From positions 16,875,326 to 16,939,325 of the forward strand of contig OX123182.2 of NCBI GenBank assembly GCA_944739405.2: a stretch of 64,000 nt of DNA. Reading direction: 5' to 3'. The notes under the pieces are model-generated. The model ran no database searches and was not told the origin of the DNA. It worked only from the letters and a program-made list of their open reading frames with translations. Every line of letters starts with the position of its first letter. Positions within the stretch are counted from its first letter, which is position 1. Both the position numbers and the translations under genes were made by a program. This stretch comes from Euclidia mi (Eukaryota > Arthropoda > Insecta > Lepidoptera > Erebidae). Shown piece by piece: positions 40,135 through 49,632 of this stretch.

Positions 40135-41769
40135 GAGCTCTTTGATCTTATGTGGAAAGGTGAACAAGTGCCATCAGCTTTTAAAGTGTCACGCATAAGA
40201 GCCTTGTATAAGAACAAGGGTAATCGTTCTGAGTGCGATTCCTACCGCGGTATTTCGCTGTTATCAGTTCCTGGGAAAGTATTTGCTCGGATACTACTAA
40301 ACCGCCTAATTAAACTATCCGAAAAAGTGTTGCCTGAGATTCAATTTGGTTTCCGACCTGACCGAGGCACCTGCGAAGCTATCTTCACAATACGTCAGCT
40401 CCAAGAGAAGAGCAGAGAGCAAGGTCGTAATATGTATCTTTGTTTCGTCGACCTTGAAAAAGCCTTCGACAGCGTGCCTCGAGAAGCCCTTTGGGTAGTA
40501 TTAGAGAAAATAGGGTGCACGGAGAAATTTGTAAGACTCCTCAGACTATTGCATGACGACATGCAATGCTGCATCGCTGCCGATGGCGAACAATCGGACT
40601 TTTTTCCTGTTACCTGTGGGGTAAAGCAAGGGTGCGTCCTAGCACCCACATTGTTCGCGTTATACTTTGCAGTCGTAGTCCGAGAGGTCGTACAAAATTC
40701 TTCGCAAGGTGTACGCATCCGTTTCCGCACAGACGGCAACATCTTCAATTTGGCGAGGCTTAAAGCCCACACAAAAGTCTCTAGTGACATGATTACTGAG
40801 ATCATGTATGCAGATGACCTATGTTTCGTGACAGAGTCCCCAGACGACCTGCAACAGCTAATGACCGATTTCGACGAATCTTGCTGCAGATTTGGCCTTA
40901 AGATCAGTGTCAAAAAGACGGAGGTGATGTCTTTAGACATCGACGGTCACCAGACACTGGCCATTAGACTCCGCGAGGACGAGCTGGAGCAGGTCGACAA
41001 GTTTCGATATCTGGGGAGCACGCTAACATCGAAGTGCGACCTTGACTCAGAAATCAACAGCAGGATTGGCGCGGCTGCTGCAGCGTTCGGTAAGCTGGAT
41101 AGCAAGGTCTTTTGTTCACACGACTTGAAACTGGCTACTAAGATCGCAGTATACATGGCAGTCCTACTGCCGAACATCTTGTACTCAGCCGAAACCTGGA
41201 CCTTGTACCGCCGACACATCCGCATGCTAGACCGATTCCACCTCAGATGTCTTCGGAAAATATTAAGAATCCGATGGTCTGATCGTGTGCGGAATACTGA
41301 GGTGCTGCGCAGAGCCAATGTAGGTGGCATTGAGTCCTGCATAATACGTCGTCAGCTCCGGTGGTGTGGCCATGTGTCCAGGATGACAAAGCAGAGAGTG
41401 GCGAAGCGCATCTTTTATTCTGAGCTTGAGGAAGGCAAGCGAAAGCATGGCGGACAACTTCCCAGGTTCAAAGATGTGCTTAAACGTCATATGAAGAGAT
41501 GCGACATCGACCCGTCTCACTGGCAGCAGCTGGCTGCTAAACGACCCGAGTGGCGGACACTGGTGCAAACCAAAGTCCGCGATTTTGAGATTCAACGGCG
41601 CTCTGAGCTTGATGCCAAGCGTGATGAAATAAAAGCCCGTCCACCTGCGGCAATTTCTTATAATTTTGTCAATGGTGAGCTCATGTGCCCGCAATGCACC
41701 AGAAAATTTGCCAATGAAATTGGCTATATCAGCCACGTGCGGGCTCACCAAAGACAACAGAGACTGTAA
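40135..41769 (+). pseudogene. LINE reverse transcriptase and zinc finger (after TAG)
   Basis: In frame with the upstream part; the ATG at 40150 is internal. RT landmarks: [71 protein letters not shown], then [12 protein letters not shown] at about 40804-40836 with both Asp. Downstream: [38 protein letters not shown]. The last 30 residues hold a C2H2 finger ([20 protein letters not shown] followed by H), likely for nucleic-acid binding. Without readthrough the full protein is not made. Confidence 0.9.
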
Positions 41770-41835
41770 AGCGGTCGCCGTGACCGAAACCGGTCGGACC
41801 AGATCATCAATATTTTGCAATATTTTTTCAGATTT

Positions 41836-42635
41836 TAGCTAGATCTGTTTAACGCTTTCATAAATTATTATTTATGACAAAATTTTATTTCAATGACGAC
41901 TTTGAAATCTTACAAAATATAAATTTTAAATTTGAAGAATCATTCTACAAATACTACGAAGGTATCTTAGTTTTAAGATAACCTAAATATTTCCAATTTT
42001 GAATTCAAGACGTAGTATGAGTTGAAGAGCAAATAATTTAATCAAACACAGGTCATATACCCCGCTGTCTTTTGAAGAAAGCGAGCTTAATCAAATACCA
42101 GACGACGTTTTACACAAAGAATCCAGAGAATAAATGTGTAAAATATTTAAATATAATGTACTTTTTAAAAGAAGTATTTTGCGGGCATACATTTTGAATT
42201 AAATGCGCTTGTAACGAAGACCCAGAGATATTAAAAAACAAAATCGAAAATATTAAGCGTTTGGGTAGAGAATATCTATAACACATATAACACACACATC
42301 ATATTAAATTAGTGTCGTCATGTTTTGACCGCACCGGTTGACACAAGACTAAGCTACCAATTGGATTGTTTATGAAGTCCTCACCGATACATGATTAATT
42401 CTTACTGCAGCAGTTATTAAAATAAACATATTTTTTCTGTTTTTGTCCTCCATTACAAATGAACATAGTTCTAAGGGTTAGAAATAAAAGTGTTATAGAC
42501 AGTATCATTGTGAACAGAGAAAGGATAAGCTGAATTCTAAGCATAGTCACTTCTGCCGCAATTGGTTCATACTAAAGTTTTATTTTTCAGTCTTTATTTT
42601 ATAACAGATTAAGACACGATATAAAATAATAGTTA
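41836..42635. other. no gene seen
   Basis: AT-rich sequence after the LINE. No ORF above 61 codons and no recognised repeat. Confidence 0.5.
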
Positions 42636-42639
42636 GTAA

Positions 42640-43030
42640 AGGAATATTGCTACACCGCATGCCAAATAATTTGCATCCTGTTATGTATAGTTTAGTCATA
42701 GATTGATGCCTTACAGTTTACGACATGTAGCCAACTTACTGTAGGAAGTGTAGGACAAAAAATCTACAGCCTGTTCTGTATAGTCGTACATTCCTTTCTT
42801 ACAATCTACCTCAACGCAAACTAGACAACACCTAGTTGTATACTGTGGGAGAAATAACTTACACCCTCTTTAGTCTAGTCAACTCATTTCGTCTTACATT
42901 GTATTTCATGTTAGGTTAGTACTATCTATTCTGTGGTCATTTAGCCTAGTTGTATGTAGGGCAAAAAATATGCTCTAAGTCTAATACTACATTTTTGTCT
43001 TGCAGTGTACGTTATGTAACTCAAGACGTT
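42640..43030. repeat. degenerate tandem array, about 100-117-bp unit
   Basis: CCTAGTTGTAT occurs at about 42831 and 42947 (116 bp apart). GTAGG-(A)CAAAAAAT, CCTGTTNTGTATAGT and TCTTACANTGTA-TT-ATG recur in the same order in about four diverged units. Old satellite-like array. Confidence 0.6.
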
Positions 43031-43404
43031 ATCCCGGCGCGTGTCATTCATTCTGATTATCGCCCTAACGGTTGTTTTTTATTATATTATTTATATGATT
43101 ACCTGTAAGCCATATCCGCTCCGTGTGTTACGGAAAATTGCATAATTGAGCTTGGAGTTATAGTGATTGTGATATGGAGGGAGATAAGAGTTATTCACAA
43201 GGCACTAGCTGTTATTGCCTTTTCATTGGCACGCGTATTTGCCTGCGTGTAAGCCAGATCCGCATGCGTGTTGCGGGCCGCCCGCAAGCTGAACGCCGCA
43301 GTATTGTTCGTGTCGCCTTTCAACCCATTTTTGAAGTGCTCCAAAAATCAGAGAATTTTCAAACCAACTTTGTACCTCAATTTTACTCCTTTAGGAGTGA
43401 TGCA

Positions 43405-43525
43405 ATGTGAAGAGGTGAATAATCAGATGTCGTCTGATAGGAGAGAACGAAAGAGAAAGACATTCTGCGCCGACCCCAAGTATGGGAACAGGGCAGGCAA
43501 AAGAAGAAGGGGGGATGCAATGTGA
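43405..43525 (+). pseudogene. LINE C-terminal fragment (CADPK type)
   Basis: Frame piece EVNNQMSSDRRERKRKTFCA then DPKYGNRAGKRRR, the same C-terminus as at 22866-23060. The preceding 130 bp in this frame have no LINE motif. Confidence 0.65.
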
Positions 43526-43529
43526 AGTC

Positions 43530-43568
43530 AGGCTTAAAACCCGTGCTTGATGCACGGGTTTTAAGCCT
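43530..43568. repeat. 17-bp perfect inverted duplication, 5-nt loop
   Basis: AGGCTTAAAACCCGTGC, loop TTGAT, and its complement. It immediately follows the LINE fragment. It could act as a hairpin in RNA, but no gene context supports a terminator. Confidence 0.8.
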
Positions 43569-44040
43569 TACGTCAAAAGTAATATTAGTTTACACAACTA
43601 ATATGTGGAAAACTTTGATTAGTCAAAGTTGAACATGGATGCCATCACCCCTGCACATTTGTTCTTATTACGTTAAAAAGTTTCCACGAACAATCGCTTT
43701 TCTTCGATGAGGATGACTTTTTCGTAACATTATTGCGCTGAAGTCCATTTTATTAGAAAGAAGAAGAAATAATTAATTATATTTATTTTTGTAGCGCAAC
43801 TTAAATTTAGTGTGTTGGCATAACTTAACTTAAATTAAAATTCAATAAACATTTTAAATAAAACTTATAAAAATTAGGTAATTATGATTTCGTGTTTAGT
43901 AAGTAGTAAGAAAATTTTTCTATAAATATTTGCTGCTGTAGCAGACTTTTTAATTGTAGGGCGGACTTTCCAATCTTCAGATAAAAGTTATTCTATAAAT
44001 TAACCTCCAACCTAACTGAATGTGAAAGCAAGACAGTTGG

Positions 44041-44561
44041 TGTTGAGGTGGACTGTAGTTTTTATCTTCCAAAGGAATGAAACGCCTGGCTTGATGGTGA
44101 GTTGATTTATTTTGATCTTGATCAGGATCGGCTTGTTGCTTCGGATTTCTTGAGAGAACTACTGCTGACTGAACTGAACTACATCGGTGCAACAAACCGT
44201 CCTGCTTATGTTCTATTTTACAGGGTGCAAGTAGTGAGTGGATGTGAGCGCAACGCATTCGGTTCGGCCAATCACAGCGCTTCGTCCGAGTTTTACTTGT
44301 GGTGGCGTTTGGACAGGTTTCGACATGTTCAAACCTGTTCGATCGTGCTCGCGTCCACTTTACATCGTCATGTTTTGATTTCTTATTTACTATGGGATAA
44401 TAAAACAACCTTAATCGAATAACAATAAACATTTCCCTACTCTCAAATCGTTTTTATTGAATCATCCTTATATCTACTTAAGTCTACTTATATATTCATA
44501 TTTATTTACATTATTTATGATCATTACTTAATTGTATTACAAAGCTACGACGTCCGTAACA
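44041..44561 (-). repeat. 3' LTR of the Pao element
   Basis: 521 bp, identical by eye to 52285-52805. On the element strand it begins TGTTACGGACGTCGTAGC and ends CCACCTCAACA. Two frames seen on both strands (for example 44102-44422) recur in the other LTR only because the LTRs are identical. ATTATTTTATC-type and AATAAA-type words that could serve polyadenylation are present but not unique. Confidence 0.95.
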
Positions 44562-46741
44562 TCCTCCCCCCGGCGCAGGGCTACCGTAGCCTTATCTTCC
44601 ACGCAGAGGACGGCGAGCTTCGTCGTGGGACGCCGTAGGATGCCCGCTGTAGTCCTGACGTCGGCTGATCGCACCTTGCCGTCTGGACCGACGTACGTAG
44701 TCTCCACGACGCCTCGGGGCCACGTCCCTCGTGGCAGTGTGGGGTCGATGACGACAACCAGGTCGCCAACGCGCAGAGGTCGTCCTCGGTCGTCGGATGC
44801 CCCCCTGGGCACCAGCGTCGGCAGGTATTCATTTACCCAGCGTCGCCAGAAATGGTCGGCGAGCGCCTGGGCAGCTCTCCACTGTTTTCGGCTGACCTCC
44901 TCGCAAGGCCCAGTATAGGGAAGGCCTGAGGAGGTCCCGATGAGGAAGTGGTTCGGAGTCAACGCCTCCGGATCCTTGGGATCGACGGAAACGTGGGTGA
45001 GAGGCCGAGAGTTTATAGAGTGTTCGGCCTCTACCATCAGGGTCAGCAGCACTTCTTCTTTTAGCGCCCGCTGATGCAGTGTCGCCCCCAACGCCGTTTT
45101 GACAGAGCGTACTAATCGTTCCCACGCTCCCCCCATATGCGGCGCCCCTGGTGGTATGAACTTCCACTTCATTCGGTGTGAAAGTCCGAAGTGGACGAAT
45201 TCTTTGGCCCATTCTTCATAGGCCGTGCGCAGTTCTGTGTCTGCTCCTCGAAAATTGGTGCCATTGTCGGAGTACATTACTCGGGGCCAACCTCGTCGTG
45301 CTGCCATTCTTCTTATGGCCATTATAGCCGAGTCGGTCGACAGACTCGCCACCAGTTCCAGGTGAACTGCCCTGGTCACCAGGCAAGTGAACAGTGCTCC
45401 CCAGCGCTTCTCGTGTCTTCTTCCTATGACCACTGTCATTGGCCCAAAATAGTCGACTCCGCAGTGAATAAAGGGTCGCTGCGTCTCTGTTAGTCGTTCC
45501 ATCGGTAGGTCCCCCGTGACTGGTTTTACTGGTGTCGCTCTTCTGATGCGGCAAAGTTGGCATCGCTGCGCTATGGCTCTTACTGTAGGGCGCAGATTGA
45601 CCACCCAGTACTTTTGCCTTAAGTCGTTGACCACGCGTTCGTTGTTTGCATGGCCGGCCCTTCGATGGGCGTCTTCTATTAGCAGTCTGGTAAACGGGTG
45701 CTTGCCGTGTAATATGACCGGCTTCTTCTTCATGTCTGGAACCGCAGCGTGCCCGATTCTCCCTCTCACTTTGAGAATCTGGTCTTCCAAGTAAGGGTCC
45801 AGTTTATACAGGCTACTGGACTTGGGCACTGGTCTTCCTTTTTCCAACAGTCTTATTTCTTCTGCGTAGTCGTCGAGCTGCGCTTGTTTCACCCATGTCT
45901 TCTCAGCCTTTTCTATCAGGTCGACGGTCATCTGGCTAGCTCGATTTTTGTACTTTTCCTTGAAGAGAAAGAGTACCGCTGTAGTTCGTATCAGCTTCTC
46001 ATATGAGGAGAATCTGCTTATGTCGGGCAGATGAGAAGCGTGTTTCTTTTCTGTGACTACATAAGTCACTTCTTCCTCTTGGTCTTCTTTCCTGGCTTTC
46101 TCTTTCGGCCAGAGTTCTTTTTCATCATATAGAAATTCAGGCCCGGTGAACCATCTGTCTTCTGGTTTCATTTGTAGTTTATAATTAGGGCGCGTTGCAT
46201 CATCTGCCACGTTTTGTTCCGTGGGCACCCATCTCCATTGATTGGCGTCGGTCAGCTCCGCTATTTCGCCCAAGCGGTGTGCCACGAAGGGTGTGTACTT
46301 GATGGCATCTTTTTCTATCCAACGCAGAACGGTTTGTGAGTCCGTCCAATACGTCACGTTCTTGGGCTTGTCTCTATGCTCTCTCACGATTGTTTCCGCT
46401 AATCGTGCGCCGATCACTGCCGCTTGGAGTTCGAGTCGAGGGACGGTTACTGGTTTTAATGGTGCGACCCTTGCTTTTGCCGCAACCAGGCTCACAGTCA
46501 CTCTTCCATCTGGTTTCAGGATCCTCCAGTAGGCGGTCGCCGCGTATGCTTGTTCACTCGCATCACAGAAGACATGGAGCTCTATGTCGTCTTCAGAGCT
46601 TTTGCCGTAGCATCTTGGGACTCGCAGTTTCGTGGCCATGCTCAAACCTCGGAGCCATTCTTCGAAATGTTGTGCGTCTTCTTCGGGAATCACTTCATCC
46701 CATCCCACTCCATACTTCAAAACCTGTGGAGACACCTCCAC
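44537..46741 (-). pseudogene. Pao pol, C-terminal part: RNase H, integrase, DUF5641-like
   Basis: 734 codons open. RNase H-like: FCDASEQAYAA, VPRLELQAAVIGARLAE, YWTDSQTVLRWI. Integrase: zinc-binding HRRAGHANNERVV...RCQLCRIRRA, core HCGVDYFGPM, MYSDNGTNFRGAD and GGAWERLVRSVK, so the D-D-E residues are all present. The C-terminal domain RVGDLVVVIDPTLPRGTWPR is the DUF5641-like tail of Pao integrases. The first ten residues come from the palindrome at 46711-46756, which breaks the frame from the RT part. The stop codon lies about 25 bp inside the 3' LTR. Confidence 0.92.
44562..44576 (-). promoter_or_regulatory. polypurine tract of the Pao element
   Basis: Directly upstream of the 3' LTR on the element strand: CCGGGGGGAGGA. 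Position and composition fit the plus-strand primer site. It also lies within the pol reading frame. Confidence 0.75.
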
Positions 46742-46756
46742 AGGTTTTGAAGTATG
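46711..46756. repeat. 21-bp perfect inverted duplication, 4-nt loop, inside pol
   Basis: CATACTTCAAAACCTGTGGA followed by G at 46711-46731, loop ACAC, and its complement at 46736-46756. The RT-side frame reads GKIILQNLWR into it, and the RNase H-side frame comes out of it before GVGWDEVIP. It therefore sits exactly at the broken junction of one gene and is the cause of the frameshift. Confidence 0.92.
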
Positions 46757-47768
46757 ATTTTACCCGTGATAGTAAAATGGCTGATGAGACCGAGGGGATC
46801 GTAGACGGCCATCACTGCTCCGAGGGCTTCTCTTTTCGTCGGCGCTCTGTCTCTCATCCTCACTTCAGGTGCTAGACGGCTAAGCCCTGTGTTGAAGCCT
46901 AGTTCATCTTGATCCGTATGCCAAAGTAAACCAAGTGTCTTATCGGAGTTTTCCTGTCTCTGACCAAGCTTCACTTCGGCTTTGAGCACTCGTTTTTCTG
47001 TAGCCACGTTGTCCACCACATTAGGCCTGTTAGAGCACCATCCACGGAGGTTGAAGTGTGCATTCTCATGTATCTTCATGACCTCTTGTGCTGTTCTTAT
47101 AGCTTCTCGCTCTGTGGCGAAGCTATCGACGTAGTCATCCATGTAGTGGCTCGATGTTATTGCTTGCACAGCGTTGGGGTATGCTTGTGCGTATCGTCTC
47201 GCGTTGGCATCTCTCACTGAATGCGCGATGAACGGCGAGCACGATGCCCCGAAGATCATTGATATCATCTTGTACTTTTTCGACGGCTTATCACGCTCTT
47301 CGCCTCGCCAAAGAAACATTTGAGCTGCTTGGTCTTGTGGTCTTATTCTTACTTGGAGGAATATCTCTTGAATATCTGCTGTCACGGCTACCTGACGTTC
47401 TCTGAATCTGAAGAGGATTCCTGGTAGCGATTTCAGGAGGTCAGGTCCCTCTAGTAAGTGATCATTGAGGCACACTCCGCTGTATCGGTGCGCCGCGTCA
47501 AAAACCAGCCGCATCTTTCCCGGCTTGTTAGGGTTCACGACCGGGAAGTGTGGCAGGTACCATATCTTCTCGCTTCGTTCCTCTTGTCCATCGCACTCTT
47601 GGGCATAACCTTTATCTAGGAGGTTTCTCACTTGAGCGCGATACTGTGCAGCGAAATCCGAAGAGGCGTCCATCTTTTTTTCTATCATCTTTAGTCTCTT
47701 CATGGCACAGTGATAATTATTGGGCATCGGAGCGTCTTCATCTCTCCATGGCAGACCCACCTCGAAGT
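46717..47768 (-). pseudogene. Pao pol, reverse transcriptase part
   Basis: The open frame is 46717-47799, but the first 10-11 codons are sequence added with the Penelope-like insertion. Pao coding resumes at about 47768 with YFEVGLPWRDED. RT motifs: IWYLPHFPV, KMRLVFDAAHRYSGVCLND, LLKSLPGILFRFRE, VTADIQEIFLQV (catalytic Asp), MIFGASCSPFIA and SSHYMDDYVDSF with the YMDD pair. The frame ends in the palindrome at 46711-46756. The RT core itself shows no internal defect. Confidence 0.92.
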
Positions 47769-47802
47769 ATCTTCTTGGGTTTACGCGAATGTTACACATT
47801 GA
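47769..47802 (-). other. 34-nt extension at one end of the Penelope-like element
   Basis: 34 nt (ATCTTCTTGGGTTTACGCGA... on the plus strand) lie between the target duplication copy at 47757-47768 and the start of the inverted arm at 47803. They match neither the Pao reading frame nor the other side. From memory, Drosophila virilis Penelope also carries a 34-bp extension at one end. Confidence 0.6.
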
Positions 47803-48008
47803 AATTAAACTACAGTTTACGGATTTTATCGCGTTGTATTGGTTTCACTAAGTTATTACATTTGAAACTAAAGATCTAGAAACTATATTTTTAATTTATT
47901 ACTAGCCGACGTTTCGAATTCTTTACAGAATTCATGTTCACGGCAGACTGAGGTGATATTTGTCTTTTTCTTGAATGTATAAGTTATCTCAAAGTACCCG
48001 AACATTTT

Positions 48009-48521
48009 TCAACTACTAGTGTTACTATTTACGCAGAATGAGCTCACAGTGTCCTTAGGTCTTCTGGTGACTTTGTCCTTCTTGGGTTTCATTAGCCTTA
48101 TGACAGGGTCCCAAGCTGGAGGAACATTCCAACCATCTTCCCTATTGAAATTAGGGTGTTTTTTAATTTCAATAGCCTCTCGTATCATCCTTGGCAGAAA
48201 ACGATGTTCTTTTGCGAGTATCTGTGGTACATCAAATCGCAGGTAGTGGTTGGGTCCTTGTTCCACATGTTCACACACAGCAGACTTTGTTGAGCGTTTA
48301 TGTTTTATGTCAGCTATATGTTCTTTGAGTCGAATGCCTATGCTTCTCTTGGTTTGTCCAATGTATGAGAGCCCACATTCACAGTCAATTTTGTAGACAC
48401 CGGCCTCTTGCAAGGGTAACTGACACTTGACAGATGGTAATAATTGACTGATCTTCGTTGGCGGCTTGTAGTAAGTTTTGATAGAAGCTCGCTTCAAGTT
48501 GTAACCAATTTTGTCGGTCAC
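48009..48521 (-). pseudogene. Penelope-like element: GIY-YIG endonuclease domain
   Basis: 170 codons. VYKIDCECGLSYIGQTKRSI is the GIY-YIG core (Y-K-I...Y-I-G), followed by RLKEHIADIKHKRSTKSAVC (conserved Arg and Glu region) and EHVEQGPNHYL. It ends VSSFCVNSNTSS in the left arm. Penelope-type elements use this nuclease C-terminal to the RT. A frame break separates it from the RT part at about 48520-48600, so this copy does not encode the fusion. Confidence 0.9.
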
Positions 48522-48578
48522 GCCCTTGATGTATGGGAGGACAGCAGGTTGTCTTTCTACTGTGGCTGGTTTTTCTTT

Positions 48579-49313
48579 CTACTGGGATCTGTGACTGTGG
48601 CGCGGCGGTCGGAGCTTGTTGTCTTGCAGAACTTGCCTGACATGTTGAAGCTCAGCGTCCAGGTGTTTCTTGTCACAGATCCCGCGGGCTCTCTGAAACA
48701 GAGACATTCCTACAGTAGCTAACTGTTTAGGATGGTGGTGAGATTCACCGTTTAAGTACCTATTTGTATGGGTCTTTTTCCTATACACAGTATGGCTTAA
48801 GGAGTTGTTTTTATTCCTGATGACAAGTACATCTAAGAAAGCTAAAGACTTGTTTGCCTCTAATTCCATTGTGAATTGTATTTGGTTATTAATAGAATTA
48901 AGATGGTTTAGGAAAGCATTAACACTATCTGTTGGTAAAATTGTGAAAGTGTCATCTACATACCGCTTGTAGAACCTCGGTGTGATGGTGGCAGTCTGCA
49001 GGGCTCGCGCCTCGAAGTCCTCCATGAAGATGTCAGCGACAACAGGCGATACTGGAGAGCCCATTGCTACACCGTCTACTTGTATGTAGTATTTCTTGTC
49101 CCATAACAGATAGCCCGTTGTCAGACAGTGTTTGAGTATTTCTGCATATTCCTCAGGCATGTTGTTTTCTGTCAGCTTCCTTCTAGTAATTTCTACACAG
49201 TCATGTACTGGTATGCATGTGAATAATGACTGTATATCAAAACTAACCATAGTTTCTTTGTCAGAGAGATGTAGGTGTTTGATTTCACTGACAAAATGGT
49301 AGGAATCTTTCAC
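48579..49313 (-). pseudogene. Penelope-like element: reverse transcriptase, 5'-truncated
   Basis: 244 codons. KETMVSFDIQSLFTCIPV (first catalytic Asp block), YYIQVDGVAMGSPVSPVVAD, MEDFEARAL, FYKRYVDDTFTILPTDSVN with YVDD, and ELEANKSLAFLDVLVIRN are the Penelope RT signature. The fingers and N-terminal region are absent, and the frame starts abruptly next to the right inverted arm. Both catalytic blocks are intact but the copy is truncated and frameshifted. Confidence 0.92.
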
Positions 49314-49632
49314 ATGTGCTCTCGTGTTGCCTCTGAGCGGTGAGAGAATCTTTCAAGGACAAAGTCACCAGAAGACCTAAGGACACTGTGAGCTCATTCT
49401 GCGTAAATAGTAACACTAGTAGTTGAAAAATGTTCGGGTACTTTGAGATAACTTATACATTCAAGAAAAAGACAAATATCACCTCAGTCTGCCGTGAACA
49501 TGAATTCTGTAAAGAATTCGAAACGTCGGCTAGTAATAAATTAAAAATATAGTTTCTAGATCTTTAGTTTCAAATGTAATAACTTAGTGAAACCAATACA
49601 ACGCGATAAAATCCGTAAACTGTAGTTTAATT

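Larger units (their letters stand above)
38200..41835 (+). mobile_element. LINE with endonuclease, RT and C-terminal zinc finger; single in-frame TAG
   Basis: Plus-strand non-LTR retrotransposon. A GC-rich presumed 5' UTR (about 38200-38580) precedes one frame of more than 1,050 codons, broken only by TAG at 40132-40134, and a short 3' UTR ending near TTTTTTCAG at about 41832. Host databases often label such proteins craniofacial-development-protein-2-like. Borders and target duplication uncertain. Confidence 0.85.
47803..49632 (-). mobile_element. Penelope-like element with 278-bp inverted arms, nested in Pao
   Basis: Arms 47803-48080 and 49355-49632 are inverted copies, apparently identical, 278 bp each. 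Between and into the left arm run the RT and GIY-YIG endonuclease frames on the minus strand. The right arm is an inverted copy of the 3' end including the last 24 or so codons. The N-terminal RT region is missing (5' truncation). Imperfect 12-bp target duplication: CCACCTCGAAGT at 47757-47768 against CCACTTCGAAGT at 49633-49644. The insertion splits the Pao gag-protease frame from RT. Confidence 0.92.

Noticed and set aside
44102..44422. 106-codon ORF present twice (also at 52346-52666), plus a 151/148-codon ORF on the other strand
   Set aside because: Both lie in the Pao LTRs. They are duplicated only because the LTRs are identical, and there is no coding motif.
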